A stretch of DNA of 16,711 bases, taken from assembly GCA_021829015.1 (NCBI GenBank), contig JAJZOJ010000005.1:1-16711 (forward strand), given 5' to 3'. The notes below the pieces were generated by a model. That model did no database searches. It was not told the DNA's origin and saw only the letters and a program-made list of their open reading frames with translations. Position numbers and translations under genes: made by a program. Within the stretch, counting starts at the first letter, position 1, and every line of letters begins with the position of its first letter. Below, piece after piece: positions 1-6,787 of this stretch. This DNA is from Microcaldota archaeon. GTDB lineage: Archaea > Micrarchaeota > Micrarchaeia > Micrarchaeales > Micrarchaeaceae.

Positions 1-1116
1 AAGCGCGGGTATCTCAGGGTGCTGGGGCCTTACCGCGCCCTTGCTGACGTCGGGAAGCGAACGGCCTATCCCTATGCCGTTGCTTGCCTCGATGTCAATC
101 ACCCTTTTTATCGCGATCTGCGGCATCGGGTAATTCTCCTCCCTCAATCGCTGCAGGGCTACATAGTCGAACGGGGCGTGGGCGGGAACGCTCATCACCA
201 CCCCTGTCCCGATGTCGGGCTTCACGAAGAATCCAGGCAGTATGGGAATCTCGCTGCCATCAACCGGGTTTATGGCCTTCTTCTTCAATAGCTCAGCCCC
301 GGCCATGCTTTCCCCCGCGGTTACCTGCATCTGGTGGGAGAGCATCTCAGCCGCCTCCCTTGTCATGTAGTATCTGCTACCGCCGATCTCTGCCACAACA
401 TACTCCGAATCCTTAGAGACGAACAGGTTTGTCACCCCGAATACCGTTTCGGGCCTGTAGGTCGAGCATCCGAAATAAATCCCGCTCTCAGGGTCCTTGA
501 ACTTTATTACCGTGACCTCCTCTATCTCTGGGTCCACGTCATGCTTCGTGTCATGCTGCCCGACCGCGTTGTTGTCGTTGGTGCACCATCCTATCGGGTG
601 CTTGCCCTTGGTTATGTAACCCTTCTCCCTGAGCTTCAGGAACTGCCACTCAACCATGCGGCTGAAGAGCGGCTCTGTGGATACGAACTTCCTCCTCCAG
701 TCAACCCCATAGCCTGCGATCCTCATGCCGTACTCCATCTCCTTGACGAAATAATCCGCTATGTACTTTGGGTCAACCATCTTGGATATCTCGCTGTCTG
801 GGACATGGAACATCTTCAGCTCGTCTATGAGCTCCTTGTCGTTGTTGTTTATGCGTTTCGCGAAGGCCAGCAACGGCGTCCCTGTCGCATGGAAAGCCAT
901 CGGGTAAAGCACGTTGAAGCCACGCAGGCGCATGTAGCGCGCGTAGGTGTCAGCGGTGCCGTAGGTCCTTATGTGCCCCATGTGCTGCGGGGAGTTGACG
1001 TAAGGGAATGCCGCGGTAACAAGTAGGGCGGGCCTCTCATTTGGCTCCATCTCGTAGACCTTGGCATTGTCCCATGCCTTCTGCCATTTCTGCTCAATGC
1101 CCTTGTAGTCAAGCAT
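1..1116 (-). CDS. leuS: Leucyl-tRNA synthetase, archaeal type, N-terminal part (3' end cut by window edge)
   Basis: Cytoplasmic class I aminoacyl-tRNA synthetase that charges tRNA-Leu. The 372 visible residues run without a stop from an ATG at 1116 to the window edge; archaeal LeuRS is roughly 930-970 residues, so well over half is missing. Seen: N-terminal KGIEQKWQKAW, then FPYVNSPQHMGHIRTY with the class I signature HMGH at residues 45-48. The CP1 editing domain shows TYRPETVFGVTN (219-230) and GTGVVMSVPAHAPFDY (303-318), whose Asp is the expected editing residue. The archaeal/eukaryotic character comes from the PQHMGH form of the signature and the CP1 sequence. A TATA-like box near 1147-1157 lies about 35 bp upstream, and the gene is divergent from the dismutase gene. 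No sign of damage in the visible part. Confidence 0.96.
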   Translation of the reverse strand, partial: MLDYKGIEQKWQKAWDNAKVYEMEPNERPALLVTAAFPYVNSPQHMGHIRTYGTADTYARYMRLRGFNVLYPMAFHATGTPLLAFAKRINNNDKELIDELKMFHVPDSEISKMVDPKYIADYFVKEMEYGMRIAGYGVDWRRKFVSTEPLFSRMVEWQFLKLREKGYITKGKHPIGWCTNDNNAVGQHDTKHDVDPEIEEVTVIKFKDPESGIYFGCSTYRPETVFGVTNLFVSKDSEYVVAEIGGSRYYMTREAAEMLSHQMQVTAGESMAGAELLKKKAINPVDGSEIPILPGFFVKPDIGTGVVMSVPAHAPFDYVALQRLREENYPMPQIAIKRVIDIEASNGIGIGRSLPDVSKGAVRPQHPEIPAL

Positions 1117-1165
1117 GCATATACCCCAATCTGATGGCCAATTAGCATTAAATATTAGAAAACAT

Positions 1166-1175
1166 CTTTTAATAG
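1166..1175 (+). promoter_or_regulatory. TATA box of the superoxide dismutase gene
   Basis: CTTTTAATAG centred at 1170.5, 27-28 bp before GTG 1198. The short leader also holds GGTGA for ATG 1207, so one promoter supports both possible starts. Confidence 0.5.
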
Positions 1176-1197
1176 TTTCCCTATTCTAATATATCGG

Positions 1198-1815
1198 GTG
1201 AAAGATATGAGCAACACGGATGCAAATCACCAGGTAAAGCAAATGCCTGTGCCTTACGAGAAGGTAAAGGAGGTAATGGATGAGGAAACCTACAAGTGGC
1301 ACCATGAGAAGCACTATGCTGGATACGTCAACAAAAGGAACGAGATAGAGAAGGAGCTCAAGACCGTTGACAGGTCGAAGTCCAATGTGAACTACAGCGC
1401 ATACAGGGCGCTGAAGCTGGAGGAATCCTGGAACGGGAACGGCCAGATACTCCACGAGGTATACTGGGATACCATGGGAGGCAATGGCCAGCTTGCCGGC
1501 ACCTTGGGCATCGCGGCCAAGATAAAGGAGGACTTCGGATCCTTCGACGCTTGGAAGGAGGACTTCCTCGCCGCAGGAAAGGCTGGGAGAGGTTGGGTGG
1601 TCCTGGTCCATGACAGGCTCACGGACGGTAAGCTCAGGAACGTGATGTTCGACGCGCACAACATGGGAAGCCTTGCGGGATCCGTTCCGCTGCTCTGCGC
1701 TGACACGTTCGAGCACGCGTACTACCACAGGTTCGGCCCGGACAGGGGGGCGTACCTGAATGCGCTTGTCGCCAACATAGACTGGGCAAAGGTAGACAGG
1801 AAGCTCAAGGGCTGA
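1198..1815 (+). CDS. sod: Superoxide dismutase, Fe/Mn family
   Basis: Converts superoxide to oxygen and hydrogen peroxide in the cytoplasm. The expected metal ligands are visible: H35 (in KWHHEKHYAGYV), H86 (in ILHEVYW), D169 and H173 (in DTFEHAYY). The active-site Tyr is Y43. A His in the stretch MFDAHNMG aligns by eye with the residue that is His in Sulfolobus SOD and Gln in many bacterial enzymes, so Fe or cambialistic use is more likely than strict Mn use (inference). Normal length, 205 residues, no signal peptide. Two starts compete: GTG 1198, 27-28 bp after a TATA-like CTTTTAATAG and so leaderless, or ATG 1207, preceded by GGTGA at 1197-1201. Followed after 11 nt by the prepilin peptidase gene. 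Metal choice cannot be settled from sequence. Confidence 0.95.
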   Translation: MKDMSNTDANHQVKQMPVPYEKVKEVMDEETYKWHHEKHYAGYVNKRNEIEKELKTVDRSKSNVNYSAYRALKLEESWNGNGQILHEVYWDTMGGNGQLAGTLGIAAKIKEDFGSFDAWKEDFLAAGKAGRGWVVLVHDRLTDGKLRNVMFDAHNMGSLAGSVPLLCADTFEHAYYHRFGPDRGAYLNALVANIDWAKVDRKLKG

Positions 1816-1826
1816 CATTGATATAG

Positions 1827-2702
1827 ATGCAGCTGCTCCTTATCCGATTGGCGAGCGCGGCGGCGATATCGTTAGTGTACATGCTTTTCGACGTGTTCAA
1901 TCGCAGGAATGTGCCGTCCGCGTTCGCCTACGGGAGCCTTGCATACGGCCTTCTGCTTACGCTTTCCTACCTCAATTTGGCCGCGATACTCATGAGCCTG
2001 GGCATCGCCTCTGTTGTGCTTGGGATAGGCTACGCAGTATACAGGATAGGGCAGGTTGGCGCTGCCGACGTCATAGAGATTGCCGCGCTCTCCCTGATAA
2101 TCCCGGTCCAGCTGCTTCCGAGGCTGCTCCCTTGGATCGGCCAGCTTGGCATGCCCTTCATAGTAGCGGTGCTCATAGACACCGGAATATTCGCCCTGAT
2201 CATGGTTCCGGTGTACTATATCCCCATGGCGCGGAGGAAGCTGAAAAGGCCCCTGACATCATACGTCGAGAACCGCAATGTGCTCATGGCAGCGATAATG
2301 CTTCTTGCCTATGCCTCATTCATACTTTTTGCCGAGCTGACCGTTGGCATAAGCGTGGCCGGAACGGTGGTGCTCTCGCTGATGGCTGTCAGCTCCTCCT
2401 CTGTCATGCTTTTTGCCGTGCCGATAACCCATTCGATGGTAAGGGACGTGCTGCCAAAGGAGATGGAGGAGGGCGACATAATGGCGGTGAACCTCATGGG
2501 CATGAAAAAATTCAACAGGCTCAAGGGCTCCGTCATGGGACTCGACCGCCTCCTGAACCGCAGGGCCATTGCCGCGCTGAGGGCAAGGAAACCGAAGGAG
2601 AGGTTCCCGGTATACAAGGATGCGATGCCCCTCGCCCTGCCGATATTCGCCGCTGTGATAGCCGCAATCCTCGTAGGGAACATACTCCTCCTCGTCATAT
2701 GA
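1827..2702 (+). CDS. Prepilin/preflagellin peptidase, A24 aspartic membrane protease
   Basis: Predicted membrane peptidase that removes the short positively charged leader from class III (type IV pilin-like) precursors. Seen: the first segment ends in FDVFNRRNVPSAFAYG, matching the family pattern D-x(4)-R-x-I/V-P with D22 as catalytic Asp. A second membrane segment leads into GAADVIEIAAL, the GxGD-type motif with D81. Several more hydrophobic segments follow, and a basic cytoplasmic stretch (about residues 215-270) precedes a C-terminal helix. The third motif position is Ala rather than Gly. Length 291 residues, close to archaeal FlaK/EppA-type enzymes with an extra C-terminal part. It starts 11 nt after the dismutase stop, so the two are probably co-transcribed. 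A matching substrate is encoded at 3503-4279 on the other strand. Which of the archaeal peptidase subfamilies it belongs to is open. Confidence 0.82.
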   Translation: MQLLLIRLASAAAISLVYMLFDVFNRRNVPSAFAYGSLAYGLLLTLSYLNLAAILMSLGIASVVLGIGYAVYRIGQVGAADVIEIAALSLIIPVQLLPRLLPWIGQLGMPFIVAVLIDTGIFALIMVPVYYIPMARRKLKRPLTSYVENRNVLMAAIMLLAYASFILFAELTVGISVAGTVVLSLMAVSSSSVMLFAVPITHSMVRDVLPKEMEEGDIMAVNLMGMKKFNRLKGSVMGLDRLLNRRAIAALRARKPKERFPVYKDAMPLALPIFAAVIAAILVGNILLLVI

Positions 2703-2740
2703 GGCTGTTAAGCCTTCATGCAAAGTAATTTTAAGCTTGC

Positions 2741-3514
2741 ATGCAATTGTCTACCGATGCGATGAACTACGTAAGGGACCACGTGAAGAGGTACTGGGGA
2801 ATGGCATACAGGAGGACGATAGGCCTTGCTATAACAACATTCGCGATGGTGATGGCGATAGGCATAGCATTCACTGTCTTAACCAAGTCCCTTGCGCTCA
2901 CCGGGCCATTTACGTACATAGCATTCTGGCTTGTGATAACCGCTGGCGGCATCGTAGTGATGTTGGCCAACTTCCTAAGCAGCCATATTACATCTGTAGG
3001 GTACATGACTGATGAGGAGCACACGATACATGCGAGGTTCATGGCATGGTGGATGGTCTCCATAGTCGTGGGGATAGCCCTGTTCTTCCTGCCTGCCCTG
3101 TTCGCAGGCGCTGAATTCCTCCCCCTGGCACTGATGTTCGCCCTTGGTGGCGTCATGCTCACGCTGTACTTCAGCATATCCGTACTCTTCAAGCACTCCT
3201 ACCACGAACTGGCGATAGGCACCGCTGCATTCTGGATAATGCTAGTGGTGGGGCTGCTTCTGCTCGGCGGCTCCTTCAGCAGGGCCGCCTTCTCGCAGTT
3301 CGCGCTCTACTTCTCCGCAATGTCGATAATGACGATATCCGGATTCGTTGGCATCGCCATGCTGATAAACGCATCGCGCGATTCCATCATGGAGTTCACG
3401 CGCGTGGTTGATGAGATGTCTCTGATACCAAGGAACTCGCGCCTGCACAGAGGCTCGTCCCCCCTAGGGAGAAATAGTCGTGGGCGCGGCAGAAGCAGAG
3501 GGCTAGGAAGATAG
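2741..3514 (+). CDS. Unknown six-helix integral membrane protein with Arg/Gly-rich tail
   Basis: Not recognised. Seen: about six hydrophobic segments (roughly residues 30-50, 57-79, 100-122, 126-149, 156-177, 187-211) with short loops, a basic N-terminus, and a last 25 residues rich in Arg, Gly and Ser (RGRGRSRGLGR) that should lie in the cytoplasm. A TATA-like AATTTTAA at 2727-2734 would place the transcript start near 2757. This makes ATG 2762 (residue 8 of this frame) a credible real start; ATG 2741 would need read-through from the peptidase gene. The gene runs with the prepilin peptidase upstream and overlaps the pilin-like gene by 12 bp at the 3' ends. A role in pilus assembly is possible only by association. 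Confidence 0.8.
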   Translation: MQLSTDAMNYVRDHVKRYWGMAYRRTIGLAITTFAMVMAIGIAFTVLTKSLALTGPFTYIAFWLVITAGGIVVMLANFLSSHITSVGYMTDEEHTIHARFMAWWMVSIVVGIALFFLPALFAGAEFLPLALMFALGGVMLTLYFSISVLFKHSYHELAIGTAAFWIMLVVGLLLLGGSFSRAAFSQFALYFSAMSIMTISGFVGIAMLINASRDSIMEFTRVVDEMSLIPRNSRLHRGSSPLGRNSRGRGRSRGLGR

Positions 3515-4279
3515 GCGGAAATTGGCCGTAACTAAAGCATTGGACGAAAGCGCAAGGGTCGTATTCTGCGATGCTGTTGATGCCACGTACGTGGAGGAGC
3601 CTGAGACGCTCCATGACGAGAATGAATACCCTAGCCCAGGCTTGGCGTATATGATGTAGTTGCCCGACGGGAAGTATGCGATAGTGTTGCTGAAGTAGGT
3701 CACGCCGTTGACTATCACCTCTCCGGTTGGGTATGCGTTGAAGGTTATGCTGTCTATGCTGGCCTTTGATGGCGCGACCTGCTGTATCGAGTATCCCGAG
3801 GAGCTGTATACGTCGTTGCCGCAGGTGGAGGCGTCTCCGGAGGTGCACAGCCTGTAGCTCAGGGAGAAGTCCACTATGGTCTGGCTGCCGCTTGGCAGCT
3901 TCACCCCGTTTATCGTAGCATTGCACAGTACGGATGCGCCGTACCCTGCGAATTCCGGAGAGCAGCTGCCGTAGCTGTACTTCCTTCCCGTGTTGCCCAC
4001 GTTCGTCACCGATATGTTGAGCGCATTGCCGGGAAACAGCATGACTGAGCCCAGCTGGTTCTCGAACACTATGTAATACGTAGATGCGACCGAATTGAAG
4101 CTGACCAGCGATTCGGTGCATGGGATAAGCGGCTGGATGTTGCAGGTCGACTGCAGGTAGCTTGTCGGGGGCCTTGTCCCAGAGAGTACGAACACGAACA
4201 CGACGAATATGGATATTATTATCATCGCCCATGAATATGTTATGACGAACTCGAGGGCTGACTGCTGCTTGAGCGGCAT
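3503..4279 (-). CDS. Class III signal-peptide pilin-like surface protein with C-terminal InlB-type repeat
   Basis: Predicted type IV pilin-like protein displayed outside the cell. The start MPLKQQSALEFVITYSW is the archaeal class III signal: a short basic leader, then QSALEF with the +5 Glu (E10) and a hydrophobic helix to about residue 33. The residue before the expected cut is Gln5, where Gly or Ala is usual. The ectodomain carries six cysteines and NxS/T sites. The last 73 residues (186-258) have the pattern G-x-V-x-VNG ... GYSFSSW ... TTLALSSNALVTANF, typical of the divergent InlB B-repeat (Flg_new_2-like) found in adhesins. Leaderless: the A/T box at 4294-4311 is centred 23-24 bp before ATG 4279. 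Ligand unknown; a minor pilin or tip adhesin fits best. Confidence 0.8.
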   Translation of the reverse strand: MPLKQQSALEFVITYSWAMIIISIFVVFVFVLSGTRPPTSYLQSTCNIQPLIPCTESLVSFNSVASTYYIVFENQLGSVMLFPGNALNISVTNVGNTGRKYSYGSCSPEFAGYGASVLCNATINGVKLPSGSQTIVDFSLSYRLCTSGDASTCGNDVYSSSGYSIQQVAPSKASIDSITFNAYPTGEVIVNGVTYFSNTIAYFPSGNYIIYAKPGLGYSFSSWSVSGSSTYVASTASQNTTLALSSNALVTANFRLSS

Positions 4280-4293
4280 GATAACTGCTTAGC

Positions 4294-4311
4294 AGCATAT
4301 TTATTTATGCT
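4294..4311. promoter_or_regulatory. Symmetric bidirectional TATA element between pilin and UbiA genes
   Basis: The sequence AGCATA-TTTATT-TATGCT is a perfect 6-bp inverted repeat around an A/T core centred at 4302.5. The pilin ATG lies 23.5 bp to the left and the prenyltransferase GTG 24.5 bp to the right, the expected distance from an archaeal TATA box to a leaderless start. One box appears to serve both genes. Confidence 0.72.
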
Positions 4312-4326
4312 CATCGCATTACTCTC

Positions 4327-5214
4327 GTGGCAAGGCGAAAGACCGGAATCGTAGGAGCGATACTAGCGCTCACAAGGATAGAGCACAGCATAATGCTTGT
4401 TCTCGCCGTAGTCACAGCGGAGATTCTCGCCGGAATGCTCCCCGCGTACCGGATACTTGCGCTCAGCCTGATAACCCCGATATTCATAAGCATGGGCTCC
4501 TTCGCGATAAACGATTATTATGACGTCGAATCCGACAGGTCGAACAAAAGAATGGACAGGCCAATAGTCAACGGCTCGATATCCAAGGGGGCGGCTATGA
4601 ATGTGGCGCTGGCATGCTTCGCCATAGGCGTCGGGGCCAGCGCACTTATAAACGCATACGCATTCGCCATCGCGCTGGTGTTTGCGGCGCTCGCATACCT
4701 CTACAGCTACAGGATGAAGGACATTGCGCTGCTCGGGAACGTCTACATAGCCTTCTCCATGATGATACCGTTCATATACGGGAGCTATGTCGTCTCCTCC
4801 AGGATAGGCGCCCCGATAGTGTTCATAAGCGCCGTTATATTCCTCGCGGGGCTCGCAAGGGAGATACACGGAATGGTGCGCGACTATTCCGGGGATTCTA
4901 AGACACGCGGGACCAGGAACATCATATACCACATGGGCAGCAGGAGGGCCTCCCAGGCCGCGTTCGTGCTATACGTTGAGGCGATAGCGATAAGCGCATA
5001 CATGTTCTTCTTCGTGGCCCCGTTCGCGTACAACATCGTATATGCTGCCCCCATCGCGGTAACGGACATCGCCTTGGCATACATTGCATCAGGGTTCATG
5101 CTCGGGAAGAAATCTAAAAGATTCTACGGAATGTCAAGGAACCTCAGCCTTGCTGTGATGGGGCTAGCATTGCTAGCGTTCCTTGCCTCGGCTATCCTTT
5201 ACATACATCTTTGA
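4327..5214 (+). CDS. UbiA-family prenyltransferase, probable digeranylgeranylglyceryl phosphate synthase
   Basis: Probable membrane enzyme that attaches the second geranylgeranyl chain to GGGP in archaeal ether-lipid synthesis. Seen: first Asp-rich motif NDYYDVESDRSNKRMDRP (N62, D63, D66, D70) and second motif REIHGMVRDYSGD (D186, D190), which bind the diphosphate through Mg2+. There are about eight or nine hydrophobic helices over 295 residues, the normal family length. GTG 4327 is taken as the start because it lies 24-25 bp from the shared TATA box. In archaea without respiratory quinones or haem synthesis DGGGP synthase is the usual single UbiA protein, but other UbiA substrates (quinone, haem O) cannot be excluded. 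Convergent with rpsB, 19 nt apart. Confidence 0.88.
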   Translation: MARRKTGIVGAILALTRIEHSIMLVLAVVTAEILAGMLPAYRILALSLITPIFISMGSFAINDYYDVESDRSNKRMDRPIVNGSISKGAAMNVALACFAIGVGASALINAYAFAIALVFAALAYLYSYRMKDIALLGNVYIAFSMMIPFIYGSYVVSSRIGAPIVFISAVIFLAGLAREIHGMVRDYSGDSKTRGTRNIIYHMGSRRASQAAFVLYVEAIAISAYMFFFVAPFAYNIVYAAPIAVTDIALAYIASGFMLGKKSKRFYGMSRNLSLAVMGLALLAFLASAILYIHL

Positions 5215-5233
5215 GCATTGAGCATTCGGGTCT

Positions 5234-5872
5234 TCACTGGGGCTGCGGCCTGGCCTGCTGCTTGCCTGCCTCGGTCTTCGCCTCGAAATCCCCTAGGCCG
5301 TGCTGGAACTCCTCGTTTGCCTTTATTGTGCCCCTTTCCTTTAGGACCTCCCTTGAGAGAAGATAGTAGATGAACGCAAGCGACCTCCTGCCCCTGTTGT
5401 TTGAGGGTATTATGAGATCTATGAACTTCGTGGAGTTGTCGGTGTCGCTCAATGCGATTATCGGCATGTTGACCCTGCTCGCCTCCTTTATGGCCTGCTT
5501 CTCATTCCTTGAGTCGCTTATGATTATGAGCCTCGGCTCCATGAAGTCATCCCTGTTCGGGTTGGTGAATATTCCAGGGGTTACCCTCCCCTTTATGAAC
5601 CTCGCGTCTATTATCTCGGCGAACTTCTGCGCGGCTGCTATCGCATATATCCTAGATGCGGTTACGACTATCCTGTTGGGCTCGTACTTCGCTATCATCT
5701 TAGCCGCGAGCTTTATCCTGGAGTCTATCGTCTTCAGGTCTAGCAGGTAGAGCCCGTCCTCCCTGACCTTGTATATGAACTTCTTCATGCCAGGGCTCTT
5801 CGTCTTCGTCGCTATGTGTATTCCTGCCTCCAGGTAATCGTTCTGGTTTGCAAGCAATTCTTCTTCCGCCAT
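5234..5872 (-). CDS. rps2: 30S ribosomal protein S2 (uS2), archaeal
   Basis: Small-subunit protein uS2 of the archaeal form. Seen: LEAGIHIATKTKSPGMKKFIYKVREDGLYLLDLKTID near the start, then VVTASRIYAIAAAQKFAE and the GIFTNPN...EPRLIIISDSRNEKQAIKEA block typical of archaeal S2. The charged, Gln-rich tail ending in QQARPQPQ is probably disordered. ATG 5872 is preferred over the in-frame TTG 5878 because GGTG at 5884-5881 is well spaced for it. Last gene of the ribosomal/RNA polymerase operon; the tRNA-Pro gene ends only 13 nt upstream, so the tRNA 3' end and the S2 ribosome-binding site nearly touch and tRNA processing should set the 5' end of the S2 message. Confidence 0.95.
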   Translation of the reverse strand: MAEEELLANQNDYLEAGIHIATKTKSPGMKKFIYKVREDGLYLLDLKTIDSRIKLAAKMIAKYEPNRIVVTASRIYAIAAAQKFAEIIDARFIKGRVTPGIFTNPNRDDFMEPRLIIISDSRNEKQAIKEASRVNMPIIALSDTDNSTKFIDLIIPSNNRGRRSLAFIYYLLSREVLKERGTIKANEEFQHGLGDFEAKTEAGKQQARPQPQ

Positions 5873-5885
5873 TTTCAAACACCTT

Positions 5886-5977
5886 CGGGACCGCCGAGAC
5901 TTTCAACATATTATTGTTTTTGAACTCGGGTCGCCGGCACCCCATGCCGGTAGCCTACCAGGCTAGCCTACGGCCCC
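5886..5977 (-). tRNA. tRNA-Pro(GGG) with a 19-nt intron in the T-loop
   Basis: Reads 5977 down to 5886. Acceptor GGGGCCG (5977-5971) pairs with CGGTCCC (5893-5887), with one G-U. The D-arm is GGCT/GGCT with loop AGCCTGGTA. Anticodon stem CCGGC (5950-5946)/GCCGG (5938-5934) encloses loop ATGGGGT, anticodon GGG at 5943-5941. T-stem CCGAG (5929-5925) pairs with CTCGG (5898-5894), but 26 nt lie between the arms instead of 7. Removing 5918-5900 leaves the consensus T-loop TTCAAAT and a 73-nt tRNA with discriminator G. CCA is not encoded. It sits between rpoN (11 nt away) and rpsB. Confidence 0.93.
5900..5918 (-). other. Non-canonical tRNA intron at position 59/60 (bulge-helix-bulge)
   Basis: The T-loop insertion folds as a strict BHB motif. 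Outer helix is CCGAG/CTCGG. The central 4-bp helix is TTCA (5924-5921)/TGAA (5905-5902), with 3-nt bulges AAA (5920-5918) and AGT (5901-5899) on opposite strands. The inner 3-bp helix ACA/TGT has loop ATAATA. Cutting between the second and third bulge bases, as archaeal splicing endonuclease does, gives exactly TTCAAAT after ligation. Confidence 0.9.
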
Positions 5978-5988
5978 ATTTATTAACA

Positions 5989-6189
5989 TTATTTCCTCCC
6001 GAACTGGACGAACTCGTCTATCAGCTCGACGTTGCTTATGAACATCCTCCTGCAGCAGTACCTCTTGACCCCCAATGAGTCGAGGACCTGCCCGGCAGGC
6101 TCGTTCTCCTTGTTTACCCGCTTGTCGTACTCGTCCCACTTGTCTGCAACAACCGCACCGCAGCTGAAGCATCTCACAGGCATCATCAT
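5989..6189 (-). CDS. rpoN: DNA-directed RNA polymerase subunit N (Rpb10 homologue)
   Basis: Small zinc-binding subunit of archaeal RNA polymerase that helps assemble the D/L/N/P platform. Seen: MMMPVRCFSCGAVVADKW at the start and GVKRYCCRRMF later, the C-x2-C...C-C zinc site of the family; 66 residues, normal size. The first of three tandem ATG codons (6189) is chosen because GGTGA, which includes the S9 stop codon TGA (6199-6197), lies 7 nt upstream. This suggests translation coupled to S9. An in-frame extension further upstream lies inside S9 and is not credible. The neighbouring rpoK, often next in this operon, is absent here. Confidence 0.96.
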   Translation of the reverse strand: MMMPVRCFSCGAVVADKWDEYDKRVNKENEPAGQVLDSLGVKRYCCRRMFISNVELIDEFVQFGRK

Positions 6190-6196
6190 AGCATAA

Positions 6197-6787
6197 TCAC
6201 CTATATGATTTCTGGAACCTCGCCCTGGCCTTCGGCCCCTTGAACTTCTTGGGCTCGACCCTTCTAGCATCATCTACGACCATGGACCTGTCGTGCAGCA
6301 TGTACTCCCTGCGCATCTGCACAGATTCCTCGCCTGAGGAGTCCACTATGCTCTTTGCTATAACGCCGCGCACAGCCTGCGCCTGGGAGCTTGGCCCTCC
6401 TCCGTAAACATTAACCTTTATTTCTATCCTCGACATCTGCCTCGAGGTCCTTTCCGATACGCCTATGGGCTCAAGCATCAGCTTCCTGAGCTCAATCGGC
6501 TCGATGACGTTTATGTCGAACCCGTTTATCCTTATTCGTCCGTTGCCGCTCCTCCAGGATGCCCTTGCGACGGCGTTCTTCCTCTTGCTCTTCACGGGCT
6601 TGGCGACCTCCTGCTTCTTTGGCGCCCTCTTCCTTGCGGGGCGCCTCCTCGCCGGCGCGGAGTCGGACTCCGCCTTCCCCGAATCCTGAGCCTGCTCCTG
6701 CTGGCCGCGCTCCGGCTCAGTCTCCGGCCTGGCTGCCTTTTCCTCGGCCTTGGCATTTTCCTCTGGAACCGCTTTTTCCTCTGCCAT
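6197..6787 (-). CDS. rps9: 30S ribosomal protein S9 (uS9) with long charged N-terminal extension
   Basis: Small-subunit protein whose C-terminal tail reaches the P-site tRNA. Seen: the core from about residue 66, with KSKRKNAVARASW, GRIRINGFDINVIEP and VYGGGPSSQAQAVRGVIAKS, ending in the invariant GPKARARFQKSYR. Archaeal S9 is usually about 130-140 residues; here 196. The extra ~65 N-terminal residues are low-complexity, first Glu/Ala/Gln rich and acidic, then strongly basic (ARRRPARKRAPKK). ATG 6787 is chosen because its A is also the last base of the L13 stop (TGATG), a coupling overlap. The extension is in frame and shows no break. Confidence 0.95.
   Translation of the reverse strand: MAEEKAVPEENAKAEEKAARPETEPERGQQEQAQDSGKAESDSAPARRRPARKRAPKKQEVAKPVKSKRKNAVARASWRSGNGRIRINGFDINVIEPIELRKLMLEPIGVSERTSRQMSRIEIKVNVYGGGPSSQAQAVRGVIAKSIVDSSGEESVQMRREYMLHDRSMVVDDARRVEPKKFKGPKARARFQKSYR

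Noticed and set aside
334..1026. 230-residue plus-strand frame in the first kilobase
   Set aside because: It is the antisense shadow of leuS, whose class I and editing motifs are intact on the minus strand.
6190..6273. N-terminal extension of RpoN
   Set aside because: It lies within S9 coding sequence; family proteins start at the MMxPVRC segment, and a GGTGA site precedes that ATG.
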